Part shown: in pieces, positions 11,655-23,700 of the stretch
Layout of the letters: every line of letters begins with the position of its first letter
Numbering within the stretch: position 1 is the stretch's first letter
Source: Trichoplax adhaerens
Taxonomy: Eukaryota; Placozoa; Uniplacotomia; Trichoplacea; Trichoplacidae
Direction of reading: 5' to 3'
Assembly (NCBI RefSeq): GCF_000150275.1
Contig: NW_002060943.1
Span: 7,882,066 to 7,946,065, forward strand
DNA length: 64,000 nt
Program-made: the position numbers and the translations under genes
Notes under the pieces: model-generated
Seen by the model: only the letters and a program-made list of their open reading frames with translations
What the model was told of the DNA's origin: nothing
Databases searched by the model: none

Positions 11655-14480
11655 ATGAGTTGTGAACAGTGCCAATCTGACGAAGAAGAATTTGAGGTAA
11701 TCGCTGCTGTTGCAGAGCTGCATTAACATAGTTTGAACCAGCTATTCAATTTTATACTTATATAGGAATACTTTTTTCAAGACATCGAAGTACTACAAGA
11801 ACATGGCATTGTAGGCAATGATATTATTATGCATCTACATTGTAGAATCATTTACCAATGTCGGTATTTGCTTAATCCTTGATTTTTCGCTTGATAGAAT
11901 TCTGCAGATATTCAGAAAGTTAAAAAGGGCGGTATTTATACTATTGGAGTACGTAGAGAAAATGTACCATTTTTGCAATTGACAATTGAAATTAGCTGTT
12001 AAAATGCCTACAAATAAGTGTCTTTCAACGTTAGGGTGTGCTCACGAATACCAAAAAGCAGTTATGCACTATCAAAGGAATTAGTGAAGCCAAAGTAGAT
12101 AAATTAAAGGTATAAATTACCTATTAAAAGTGCTAAATTATAACTGAGAAATACTCCTAAATTCATTTCTATGTTTTTCTTCGTTAAGGAAGCGGCTATC
12201 AAACTCTGTGTAAGCATAATTAAGACACTTTGATCTACCTGGTAGTACTACGCTTATAATCACTATCAGGTGTAGATTTATGACAAAACTGTACTTTAAC
12301 TGCGTAAAAAAAGGGCAACGGGTTCCTAACTGCACTAGAATATGGTGAAAAAAGAAGGAGAGTTTTCAAGATTTCTACTGGTAGCAACGAATTAGAGTAT
12401 GTTTCAAGTTCATGCAGCTTAACATTAGACTGGATTAAAAACAAAATACATTTTAATTTTTTTAACCTGTTGCGACGATGCTGCTCACCAATAGTACTAT
12501 ATTAGGAGGTAGGTGTAAATCTATATAGTACGAAATAAATTAAACAACAGCCAAATTGCTCAATATTTTACAATTTTTTAATTTTAATTGATGCCTGCAA
12601 CTTTAGGAGGCATTGAAAGTATGTCAATAACAGAATTTTTTGGAGGTGAGAAATTGAATAAATAGCCGTAATTATATACAAATTAATTCATCAGCCTCTT
12701 TATTATTAATTCAGAATTTCGAACAGGAAAAACTCAGATAGTTCACACAATTTGCGGTTTGTCTACTATACTAGGCGAAATAAATAGTAGCTATACTAAT
12801 TAGTTGATACACAGTTCTCTTTCCTTGAACTATTAAATACATTTGATTTCAGCTACATGCCAGATTCCGGGAGAGGATTATGAGGGTGGTAAAGCTTTAG
12901 TGTTGGACACAGAAGTAAGAAACGTTATTACCTCAGCTTACAATTTAACCGATTTGTTTATAATACTTAATAATAAATATTCAATTTTTTAGGGAACGTT
13001 GTATCCTAATCAATCTGGGTCTTACACAATTTGAGAAAATTTATAAGTTATGTGTAGAAGCGATACAGTTAGGCCTCTCTTAAGCTTACATAGGTTCTTC
13101 AGGCTTAACTCATTAAATAGCCGGCCCGATCGTCTAAGAACGATTGCTAATAGATTTGACTTAGATGAAAACGAAGTTCTCACCAACATAGCCTACAGGA
13201 GAGTATATAATAGTGAGTGATGCTGAGTATAAAGCTATGTTATGCAATAATTCCACGTAATTTATCAAAGTCTGATATTGAAGATATCGATGGACTACCT
13301 TTTAAATTTTCGCTGTGACCCACTTTATTTTACTATGTAGGTGAGCATTTAGCAACCTCGATTATTGAAGCAGCTGGGGAATTTTACGAAGAACGCAAAA
13401 TTTATAAATTGTTGGTATGTCGTACATCTTTGTAAATCCAATACGCGAAGGATTGTTTGCTTTACAACAAATAGCAAAAAAAATTTTTATTTTAGGTTAC
13501 ACTGTAGTATACCTTGAAGCTGAATAGCATTTAAATATTTTAGATAATTGATTCTTTAACGCATCCATTTCGTACGGACTTTTGTGGAAGGGGAGAATTG
13601 GCTGATCGGCAGCAAAAACTCGGTCAAGTTTTATCTAAGCTACAAAAAGTAGCAGAAGGTTGGTACTAACATAGTATGGTATTGTGACTGCAGTTTGGCA
13701 AGTAGCGTAACATAGCATGGCATAGCAACAAAGTATAATCATGATGATCCAGTCAAAATGATATACGTAAAATACGACTTCATTATTTGAATCTAATCTT
13801 TTTCTGCCTGAACTTATTTTCTTATCACGTATCACAAAGAGTTCAATATGGCGATAGTAATAACTAACCAGGCGAGTTATAGCTTAAAACTATTTTCTTG
13901 GACGTTAACTAATGTTATCTAACCGTTATTCATGCTTACAGATGGTTTCGGATCCGGGCGGTAAGTCGAAATCTTTGGAACAGATGTTATAAAAAACACG
14001 ATTCTCAACATTAATTTGAACTGGTTCTTGTAACACCATTAAATATTTGTAGCAACAATGAGGTATTGCCATAATCACTTAATGATGTTGTGTAGATATA
14101 GTAACTTTAATTGTAATTGTTTTAATATAAAAATTTCACCCTATGAATGATCTTAAACAGTTTGTAATTTCGGCTATTGTGCGTGTGGGTTAAAATTTAC
14201 TTAAATGCGTAAAGCTTTCAGGTCGATCCAAAGAAGCCGGTAGGAGGCCATATACTTGCACACGCTTCCACAAATCGTATCAGTCTGAGAAAAGGCAGAG
14301 GAGAGACTAGAATCGCAAAAATTTATGATAGGTCTTCGTACTTTCCTCTAATATTGGCGTAACAAGATTTAATTTTCGTAAGCTAATGCTGAACTATTGC
14401 GTTGTTATAGTCCTGACAGAGCGGAAAATGAAGCAATGTTTGCAATAACAGAAGGGGGTGTCGCTGATGCTAAAGAATAA
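11655..14480 (+). CDS. DMC1: meiotic recombinase DMC1
   Basis: RecA/RAD51-family strand-exchange ATPase that pairs homologues at meiotic breaks. Exons: 11655-11696, 11766-11810, 11898-11948, 12035-12109, 12189-12209, 12314-12396, 12495-12508, 12607-12645, 12715-12756, 12853-12914, 12993-13000, 13121-13212, 13341-13414, 13544-13658, 13840-13871, 13942-13960, 14053-14062, 14215-14331, 14411-14480. All phases close and the stop is TAA. The N-terminal HhH domain carries [12 protein letters not shown]. Walker A is GEFRTGKT (split by an intron), followed by [18 protein letters not shown] and the C-terminal [18 protein letters not shown], ending [24 protein letters not shown] and [12 protein letters not shown] place it with DMC1 rather than RAD51. 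Exons of 14, 8 and 10 nt restore exactly the conserved residues DTILG, GTF and ATMS. The intron after 13871 starts with GC. The acceptor before 12314 is weak. Confidence 0.93.
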
Positions 14481-15199
14481 GAGTTTTACATTGAAGACTG
14501 AGAAATACAAGGGATCACTGATAGAGGTTATCAGGGATTAAAGTTTTTTGAGTTTTGGTGTTAAGATCAAATACTGTTTATTTTCATATATGATGTGACG
14601 TTACTTAAGAGCAGGTGTGTTAAATTATGATTGATAGCTAAACACGTAGATATGTTACAATTACGATATTATCTTGCGAATTTAAGAATCTATTAAAATT
14701 CTTATACCACAATACTACAGAGCTATATGCCATTGATGTCACTTAAAGTAAAAATATTTAGATTACAAGTCTCCATGTAACAGGCATTCTTCAGTTATCA
14801 AGATGTTGGTACTCTACCCTTTAAAGTCAGCATAAATTTCAAAGAATAGATTATACAGCAGTAACGCTTCTTCATCAAACCGGTTTCATGCGATCTATAA
14901 GCTGACCATAGTTAATCAGCTTAACCAATTGCAACTGTACAATTTACAATTCACACTAGATTCGGTATAGTTTATCGGACATAGCTTATGCAATCAAGAA
15001 ATAGCAGAACCAGAAGTAATATAATATAAAAAATAAATTCATTTAAATTTACTATTATTCGACCTATAATTATTTTACTTACATTAATAAATTGCTAAAA
15101 TCTATATTAACAGTATCCTTTGTTACCACTCACTGCCAGAATTAATGCAGTAAAATTAAAATTAAAATGTCAATACTGCGTTCTATAATCTTATAGGAC
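14481..15199. other. intergenic between convergent DMC1 and CTSO
   Basis: AT-rich 3' flanks of two convergent genes. No exon, RNA gene or repeat was recognised. Confidence 0.6.
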
Positions 15200-16656
15200 C
15201 TAAAAATTGACCCAGCCTACACTCTCTGCAATGCCGCATACATTTTTTCCCATTTTTATATAAATATACCCATGATCGCCAAAATCTTCACCCCAGGAGT
15301 TTCTAACTATCCAGTATGGAACAGGTGCATCAAGTTTATAACCGACAACTTGCACAGCATGATTCAGTACTTTCCCATCGCAATGATGCTGTATGATTCC
15401 ACCGACGTAATCCCTCCAGCTAGTAGCATCTACGGCTATGGATAAAGGACCATTTTGATTTAGAGCGGCAATCATGCTACTTGATTCTTGGTAGATGAAA
15501 TTGCTAGTAGTAAACTTCTTTAAAATGATGCCTGTGTTGGTTGCATGCTTCACGCATTTGTCTCTTTTGCCTAAATACGGATTAGCTGATTCTGTTTCAA
15601 GGGGTACTCTATTCTTAGTTAGCCAGTTGCAGGCTAGGTAAAACGATCCTCCCCGACAACCACCATCCATATTATCACATGAAAGTAGCTGTTGAACACT
15701 AAGTTCTGTGAATGAATTTCCTAAGTATTGCGATAGAATACGTATTCCTTAAGATGCATCTTTAAACTGGTAAAGAAATGTTAAACTTTTAAGACTAGAA
15801 AATAAACTCAAATGAATAAGTTTTGAAATTTCTATTTTGTGCCACAACTTTCCTATTGCAATAATTCTATATTATCGATATAAGCTGGAACAACAACCAT
15901 GCTCTTCATTATACGTACGCATATTTGTAGCCATGCAAAATATAATCGTACGCGTATTTGTAGTCATGTAAAAATATAATCGTGCTGTACTATATAATCG
16001 AATTTACGGGCAACTAATGAAATTGACGTGTGTGCTCAAGTAAGTGAATTATATCCGTTTCAGAAACTTACTGACTCAGTAAATAAATTAGGAAATATGG
16101 GACTAAGTCATCTTAAATTTAGGAGCACAAGTTTATACTGTCAATAAAGTAGGCAATCCAAAGTACCATTCTTACCAGCTAATGCCCAGGCGCTTGCAAT
16201 TGTTTCGACTGTGCTGAAAGCCCAGCAGCATCCGCAGCGACCCTGATTCCTTACTGGGCCAACAATGTTACGCTTGTGTTCTCTCCAATCAAGGCTGGAG
16301 GGAAATTTAGCAGTAGACAGAGAGTGGTGTAGTTCAGAATTGACAATCTCTTGCGTAGGAACTTGTCGGTTGCCTAGTAGCTCTTTAAATTCTTCATCAG
16401 TCCAATCTGCGAATTTGTTGACGCCGTAAGTGGCACCATTGGCATTCGTTGAGGCGATACGACGAAAGTTTTTCTTGAAAGTCTGAAAGCGAAATTCATG
16501 TTCTTCCTTAGTAGTATAGTTTCTATTATAGTCTGTTATAAAACTTTTGAATCTTGCTAGGAGATCAGTAGGGCTGTGAACAGATTCAGACAAAACTAGG
16601 CTTGTAGAAATCAATATAAAAAGGGTCGCTTTTACAATAAAAACCTTGACGTCCAT
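15200..16656 (-). CDS. CTSO: cathepsin O-like papain-family cysteine protease
   Basis: Secreted or lysosomal C1A protease. Exon 1 is 16656-16176 and exon 2 is 15705-15200 (stop TAG), joined in phase 1. The start at 16656 gives a classic signal peptide ([20 protein letters not shown]); an upstream in-frame ATG at 16719 would bury it. The propeptide is I29-like, ending in [14 protein letters not shown]. The catalytic Cys is in [12 protein letters not shown], followed by [20 protein letters not shown]. Catalytic His is in [10 protein letters not shown] and Asn in YWIVRNSWG. The stretch [14 protein letters not shown] and the end [14 protein letters not shown] are characteristic of cathepsin O rather than L or F. 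The 470-nt intron contains a 33-bp direct repeat. A GTAC-repeat block starts about 50 bp upstream of the ATG. Confidence 0.9.
15915..15982. repeat. 33-bp direct repeat, two copies, in CTSO intron
   Basis: GTACGC(A/G)TATTTGTAG followed by CATG-AAAATATAATC occurs at 15915 and again at 15948 with a few substitutions. It is a simple local duplication inside the cathepsin O intron. Confidence 0.75.
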
Positions 16657-16708
16657 CTTTGTTGTTGTTATGTAAGCACTGAGCAGTACTGGATATGAGA
16701 TTGGATCG

Positions 16709-17008
16709 AAGTACAGCACTGTACAGTGTACAGTACCGTAAAATAAATGTACAGTACTGTACAGTACAGTATTATAGTTACTGCGTTTCTTTACGATGGC
16801 AAATTGGATCCAATTTGTTTTTTACTTTTGTACAGTAATCTACAATATCACGTGACTATGTTAACACGTATACTGTACGTTGTACAGTCATAAAGAACTA
16901 TTTTTATGAGAATTTTGGCCCACTGTGTAGTGTACTGTACTGTACGCTGTTCACTGTACAGTATGTAAAGACCAGGGTTTTACATGTACTGTACAGTAGT
17001 ACTGTAAA
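16709..17008. repeat. GTAC-phased repeat block upstream of CTSO
   Basis: Runs of GTACA and GTACT units (GTACAGTACTGTACAGTACA-type) separated by short unique DNA, at 16709-16772, 16870-16888, 16930-16963 and 16984-17006. GTAC recurs every 5 bp within runs, and mixing A and T spacers makes the runs self-complementary. The block sits immediately upstream of the cathepsin O start on the minus strand. Confidence 0.85.
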
Positions 17009-18875
17009 TTATGGTCTTTATAAACTAAGCTATTAGAAATTTACTGCTTTTATCGCGTAGTATTTCAACTTCGAAGTAGTGTGATTGGCGCTAAAAGCGC
17101 CATTTTGCATATATCAAATTTATTTCAATCACATTACATACAGTATTGTAGTATGCTTCATGATAGAAAGAGTTCGTTCACAGTAACTTAGGTGTTACAA
17201 GCGAAGGAGTACTATCATAATTATGGGTAAGTACTTCAAAGTGAAAAAAAAATTACAAGTTATGACAATATTAAAATAATAAATAAATATCAAACTTAAA
17301 ATTATGAAATCAAACGAGATACCGTTGTTAGTAGATTGATTGGACTGAGCTTGCACACGTCCGTAACACTAGTGTTACACTACTATGACTAGACGATGAC
17401 TGAGTGACGATTGTTAAGTAGTGGTTTACCATAGTGTACTTGCCTAGACCTTGTACTAGCCAATCAGGCGTTCCGCTATACGTAAACTATTTATATTTTT
17501 ATTATTTTTATTTACAGGATATCATTCACTCTTTCTCTCTTTCATCTGGTCTCTCAATAAAGGATTAGAGACTCTAAGATCACTGGTTACATACTATAGA
17601 TTACTAAATTAGCATGGCAGCAAACTAAACTGATCAGCTCATTTCTCAGCTTACTGTACGTATGCTGAAACATCAAGAGATGATAACACTTGTTTCAAAA
17701 TAAACTCCATAACCGCAAATATTCATCCATCAAAAGGTATTTATACCGTGCGATAGTGAGATTGCGCTAGAGCTGTAGTTCATTTCCAACTCTGGCTAGA
17801 TTTCATTCAACCTAAGTGATTCAGAATAATTTTGGTAAGTCTTTTAGTACTATGGTTTATGAGAATCGTGATATGTGATATCTGCGATTTGTGCGGGCAG
17901 AAGGTAGACCCATCAGAGGCATACGAAATGGCGGGTATGATGTATTTTTGCTTATTTAGCCAATTATTAATTATAGTTTCACAGTACGCATTACTATTGC
18001 CTCACCTAACTTGGCCACTGCACAGTAGAAAGCGTACTATAGTTACACCTGTTTACGGTTACTATGGAGCCACTACATATCGTTTTACTAAAATCTGAGC
18101 TGTGGTAGCCTGTAGAGCTCAGCTCGCCGATTGAATGTTTTTCCGTATTTTCGATACTACAGTTATAAAGCGACTAACGAAGATAACAATGACGATCATT
18201 TAATTGATGCTAGAGAATAGGTGAATATTTGATAACATCCTGGCTTCTTTTTACCGATAGTTTCACAATTTGAACTGCTTTGTAGTATCAGCAGACTGTA
18301 TTCAAATCTAAATGTGAATCAACGAGTTTTAAACAAACTGTATTATATAATGAGATATAATAAATCAATCCAGATACGGTTGTTGTGATTGTTATGAAGA
18401 TTTTTAACTAATTAATTATTATTATCATAACAAACGAGATTTTGTCATATCACCGCCCAATAACCGCTATTTCATTCAGCTGCGGTAGCGAAAGACGATG
18501 TAAAACACAGTGTATCAGCGCATAGATGTGAGTTTTAGTAGTTCACAATGGGATCGTGATCGTGGGAGGAGTTTTTAGGTTCTCTAGTGAACCATGCTCC
18601 GACGTCTTGGCAGTACCGTACCATAGACTAAGTGACATTGGAATGTTACGCTGCAAAAAGCTACTTTAAGCCTAAGTAGTAAAAAATTATTAAAAGAATC
18701 AACTGCAGTATGGTTTAAAATTTTTTGTTCATTCTTTCTTCGTGGTACTTTCTGTTATGATATAACAGCAACGGCAACTGAATTAATCTCCTGGAACACC
18801 GTGCTCAATAAGTTTTATGCCGTAAATCAATCAGCGTAATTACAGTAATATTGAACTATCGTGCCTACCAATACA

Positions 18876-19057
18876 GCATACTGTAGTAGTGTACACTGTA
18901 TAGTACTTACGCACTGTGTCAGTACGTCACAGTACTACACTGTAGAGTGCGTACTGTACACTGTACACTTTATACTGTACGTATTGTACTGTACCTGTAA
19001 TTGCAAACCGTACCGTACCGTACCGTACTGTACTGTACCAGTACATTGGCGTAGAGT
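18876..19057. repeat. GTAC-phased repeat block
   Basis: Same repeat family as at 16.7 kb. It includes a CCGTACCGTACCGTACTGTA variant in which the spacer base is C, showing that the spacer varies while GTAC and the 5-bp period are kept. It lies about 1.7 kb upstream of the LHFPL gene start. Confidence 0.85.
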
Positions 19058-20796
19058 ACAATAACAGCAAAACAAACAAATTACAGAATAATAAGAGAAT
19101 TAAAGCGAGCGACCGATTGATATCACATTCAGTCGATCATTAATAATACGATAAAAGCATCCAGTTCTCTTAATCGTGTTGTCAGATAGAAATTACATAT
19201 TCTCACTCAATCGATAAATTTCCAAGCAGATCGAGGCAGTTAATAGCTGAATTATTGAATTAAGTTTGCAGTTGTAATACTAGCAATAATTCAAGAAGAG
19301 TCGAAAGGTAATCAAAACATTTGATTAATCTCTAGATACGCGTATTAGTGATTTAATGATGCTGTTAAGAATTATTATCTGTACTTAAATAAGCATAGTA
19401 TAGTTCATTAATTAATATATTTCCTTGTCCATTTTTTTACCCTATGATTGGCAAGAAAATCCTAAATTTACATTACTATATCCTTATATTATGATATACA
19501 GATAAAACTCTTTAAATTCTTAACTATGTTTGACTGTTTAGTCCATATTGTTTTTAATGTGGTAATGTGACACTATACCTAGTCGATAGTCTAAGTAGAG
19601 TTGTCATAGTATTAATTATAATTGGGATATTACAATACGCTTACGTATAGTACATATAATAAAAAAAATAAAAAAAGCATTAAACAAGTCATGGTATCAG
19701 TCAGTCTTGGTTGTTCTAAACCTTTTGCGGCATTATATGAGTAATTTTAAATAAAAAAAAGTTGTTTTGGATAGTTTCACATTGAAAGAGGATTAGTTAG
19801 TATACGTTAAGAGATTTAAAATATAGTATACCAGTAATATGCTACTGTTGCATGAGTACTAGCATCTGATAATTACTTCTTACTTTGTGATTGTTGAAAG
19901 GCATTATTTTTCGAAGTAGAAGAAGACTAAATTATTAGCTGAAATTGGTAAGGAACGAGTAAGTCGCTAGTTGTTGCTTTTATTATCAGAAAAGTAAATA
20001 TATATATACATATTTCACTGTGTGTAGATATTAGTTGTTACTTTAGGCTATATTATCAGTGGAAATTTTTAAAGGATGTAAAACTAAGAATAAAAATTTC
20101 AAAATAATATCGCCGCAAATATTAGTCTTTGCTATACGGTAGATGAGACGTTATTAATATATGTACATGTAATATTCATTGTGTAAAGAAGCGTAGGCAT
20201 AATTATTGGTAAGCAGCAGGAATCTTAGGGTAAACTAAAGCGGCTACTTACATTAGGTGAATCATATGGAAGATAGTAGTAAATCTAGCTTAATTTGTTA
20301 CTATGATTCTCGTAATATAAAAAAGCTATTTTCGGTAAATATATTTGTCATCGTATTCTCGTTTACAACCTCTTTTAATATTTAAGTAAGAGAATGATGA
20401 GTACATCCCATCGTTAGGTAAATCTTACTTTGTTTACTAAAATAAAAAAATCTAAGATTTTATCTTTCCTATTTCCAGTTTGAAAAAATAGAGAGGTACT
20501 CTGTTTGACCCCAGTTAAGATACTTAGATCTGCTGAATATATTTGCTTTAAATTGGAATTGACAAACCGAGAAACTGCCTCGATTCCAGTCCGGCTAATT
20601 CAAACAATGCTGATATGAACAAGAAATGATTCCAGAATATCACTTTAATCATTTATTTACATCGGCTTGCTAAATTTAAAATCGACGATTTTTGATAGCA
20701 ATCAAAGGATTCCAGAATTATAAGCTTCGATTGGGAAATTTAAAATTGTTGAGTGAACTATTACAAATTGGTGAAAATTTTTAATTTACTGATGCC

Positions 20797-23700
20797 ATGG
20801 ATAAATCAACGCCTCTTCGCTCATTAAAATTGTCTCGATTCGGTCATTTATGGATTTTAATGTCATCTTTAGCAGCTGGTGGCTGTTGTGTTTCATTCTA
20901 TTTACCCTACTGGTTAATTGGCTATTGGAATAAAACTACAGTTACATTTGGCACTTTTCGTGCTTGTAATTACCCAGGAATGGTTTATAATAGGACTACC
21001 GCTGCCTTAGGCACAACAACAATTCATATTTGTGCCCGTTATAATGACTTCAATGATATCCCAAGTATAGCCTGGAAAGCTTGCACTATTATGCAGGGTG
21101 CTTCATGTGGTATCTTACTGTTAATCGCTTTAATTGGTCTGTCTTTCATGTGTATTAAGGACGTATTAACTAAGAAAGCAATTAGGGTAGCTGCCATTTT
21201 ACAACTTCTTGCAGGTCAGTCAAAAATGTAAGACAATGCTACCGGAAACACAATTACTGTTGTCCTTTCGACAACGATCGGAATATAAGGACGTATAGAT
21301 GGAATAGTTATTTTTATAATGGAGAATAGCATTTTTAACATTAGAATCAAGTAATACTTTAGTAAATTTGAATCCTCAGGAGTAAAATCGTTAGGATCCG
21401 CTACGGTATAGTATTTAAAATTTTACTTCTTAAAATTGATCAAAATCATGCTAGATGATGAGTGAGTTTTAAATTAGTACAGGCCTCAACGATGTCTCCA
21501 ATAATTAATTATAATACTATAAATAATGAATCACTATTATTCCTCGTCTCTCTTCCCGTCTACTGTCTCGGTGAAATTATAATCAGTAAAGATCTAATTT
21601 CACTGTGCTAGCATATATTTTCACCGATTATAATAATTATTATATTTCGTCAAGGTAATCTTAATATTAACGGAGTGATAACATAAAAATGATCATGACA
21701 GTAATTGGTGTTGAACCTTTTGTGAGTTTATTTGAAAAGAGAATGGATTGATTACATCACCAGCCTAGAGAAATTGCTAAGTTAATTGAATTTGTTGTTT
21801 TGAACAACATGATTGCTAGACATATTGCATAATACGTTATACTCTGTGAATCGATTATTCTATTGCTAATGGCTTTGAGTATTTGTCTTTCAAATTAGAG
21901 GGTCAGTGCTACGGAGCAAAACCAATTAAAATCTCTTTTATTCCTGTTCTGATATTGTCTCTCTCATCGATTATACTTTCACGACAGCGGCGACACTAAA
22001 ATTATCCGAAAATAGATTATGGCTTCAACAATTTCATAGATAATAAATAGCACTAAAATAGCTTAACATGCATCGCACGACATTTTTTTTACATATTTTA
22101 CCCTTGTCTTCTACCAGGGTAGTCCAGCGCTATGCTATTATTAAAGCATATTGTCTTCCGCTACATTAGAAAGATTTCCGATCTCCACTAAATTGTTAAA
22201 AGTTGTCCCAACAGTTAGATTGGGTCTATACATTAAAGCCTATTCTTGTTCCGCTTCCATTCTTTTACTAACTATTAACAATCCTCATTTATTAATTAAG
22301 TAGGTAGTTATATTATTCTTTTGTATTTGCGCTTTTGTTAACGTGTAACCGACATTTTGACTGTAATCAGTAGTTTTTCCGTTCTCTAGTTAATCAATCA
22401 CGCCATGATAATGCGCCTATACTATATTATGCGTTTATAGCAACAATTACTGTGCTGTGCTTAGCTGTATGTTTACGCTGAGCGAATTCATGTATCACTG
22501 TTTACTTTAATACGCATTACAGTATTTGTTGATAGTGAAGAAAAATGAACTTATTAGCAGCTCGATGTGAAGTAACATGTGGATTGTGAAAAATCTTTCC
22601 TTGCATTATTATCAACCCAAATTTTATCATTACCCCTTAACGCTGTCATGCAATTAGTTGCGAAGCCATAGTAAAACTATTTCTAATTTAAATTCATATT
22701 GGCATAGCCTTTAACTAAACTGTTTATTAGGATTCTATTAAAATTCATACGGGATTACTAGGATTATGCTCATGACTACGAATTTCGAATTTCTTGACTT
22801 CACGCTGCGGTGCGACATCAAGAGTAGTTATGAAAAAGTTTAATTTACAACAGTAACAAAGTTTCGATATAAGCTTGAAATGATATCTTTATGAAGGTTA
22901 ATCCATGGACTCAATTTATACCCACAGTATTATTAATTGTGATAGGATCAATTTTCTACCGTCGGTAATTTTTGATTGATACTCCATATTAAGAAAATTT
23001 AGGTACAATAGCAGTAAATGGAAGGTGGTAATCAAGGAAAAAACAATGACATTATACAGAAAGAGTTGCATTGTAAAAAAAGAATGATACATTTATGAAG
23101 AAGCGGGCAATTTTTTGGACACCCTTGGGTTAGGATGTAGAGTACTGTACTGATCTGATTCTATTTTCCTAGCTAAATGATCATATTTAATTTTGATCGT
23201 TTCAGTAAATATCAATACCGTAGTTCATAGATAGCCATTTATTACCCAGTTATGAGCAGTGTCTAATGGTCTATTAATGTACACTTCGAAATATATAATG
23301 AACCATCTCAGTACATACTGTTGTAGTATCGCCGTATTAGCACATAAGCCTAAGTTATGTGTAGTCATGCTCTCACTCGGCTGTACTCGTTAACCTAAGC
23401 TCTTTTCCATATCTTTCTATAATTTAACAACTCAAAAAGATATCATCCTCTATCAATCTCCAGTAATTGCAGCATGCAGGCAGTATAGCTCTGTATCCGG
23501 CTTTTTGAGCCTTTGTCGGATCGTCATCCGTTGTGATTACATTTAAATAAATAACTGGCTATCATATCCTAGTCGGTATGTGAGTTCGCGTCAGAACCAC
23601 AAATAGCTGTTATCATTTTTGAAACGCTATCATCATTGTCCTTTCATTATTCAGCATTGTCGAAGTCTTCTTTATAGCTGTTGAATAGCTTAAAATATTA

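Larger units (their letters stand above)
16657..20796. other. intergenic between CTSO and LHFPL starts
   Basis: A 4-kb interval between two divergent genes. It contains two GTAC-repeat blocks (16709-17008 and 18876-19057, listed separately) and otherwise AT-rich sequence. An ORF at about 17859-18098 contains CDLCGQKVDPSEAYEMAGMMYF, which looks like half a LIM finger but lacks the expected His. No convincing gene was found. Confidence 0.55.

Noticed and set aside
11655-14480. RAD51 assignment
   Set aside because: [10 protein letters not shown], the [10 protein letters not shown] region and [12 protein letters not shown] follow DMC1, not RAD51.
15200-16656. Cathepsin L or F assignment
   Set aside because: GGIIQHHC and KMG-NVCGIA-SV match cathepsin O better.
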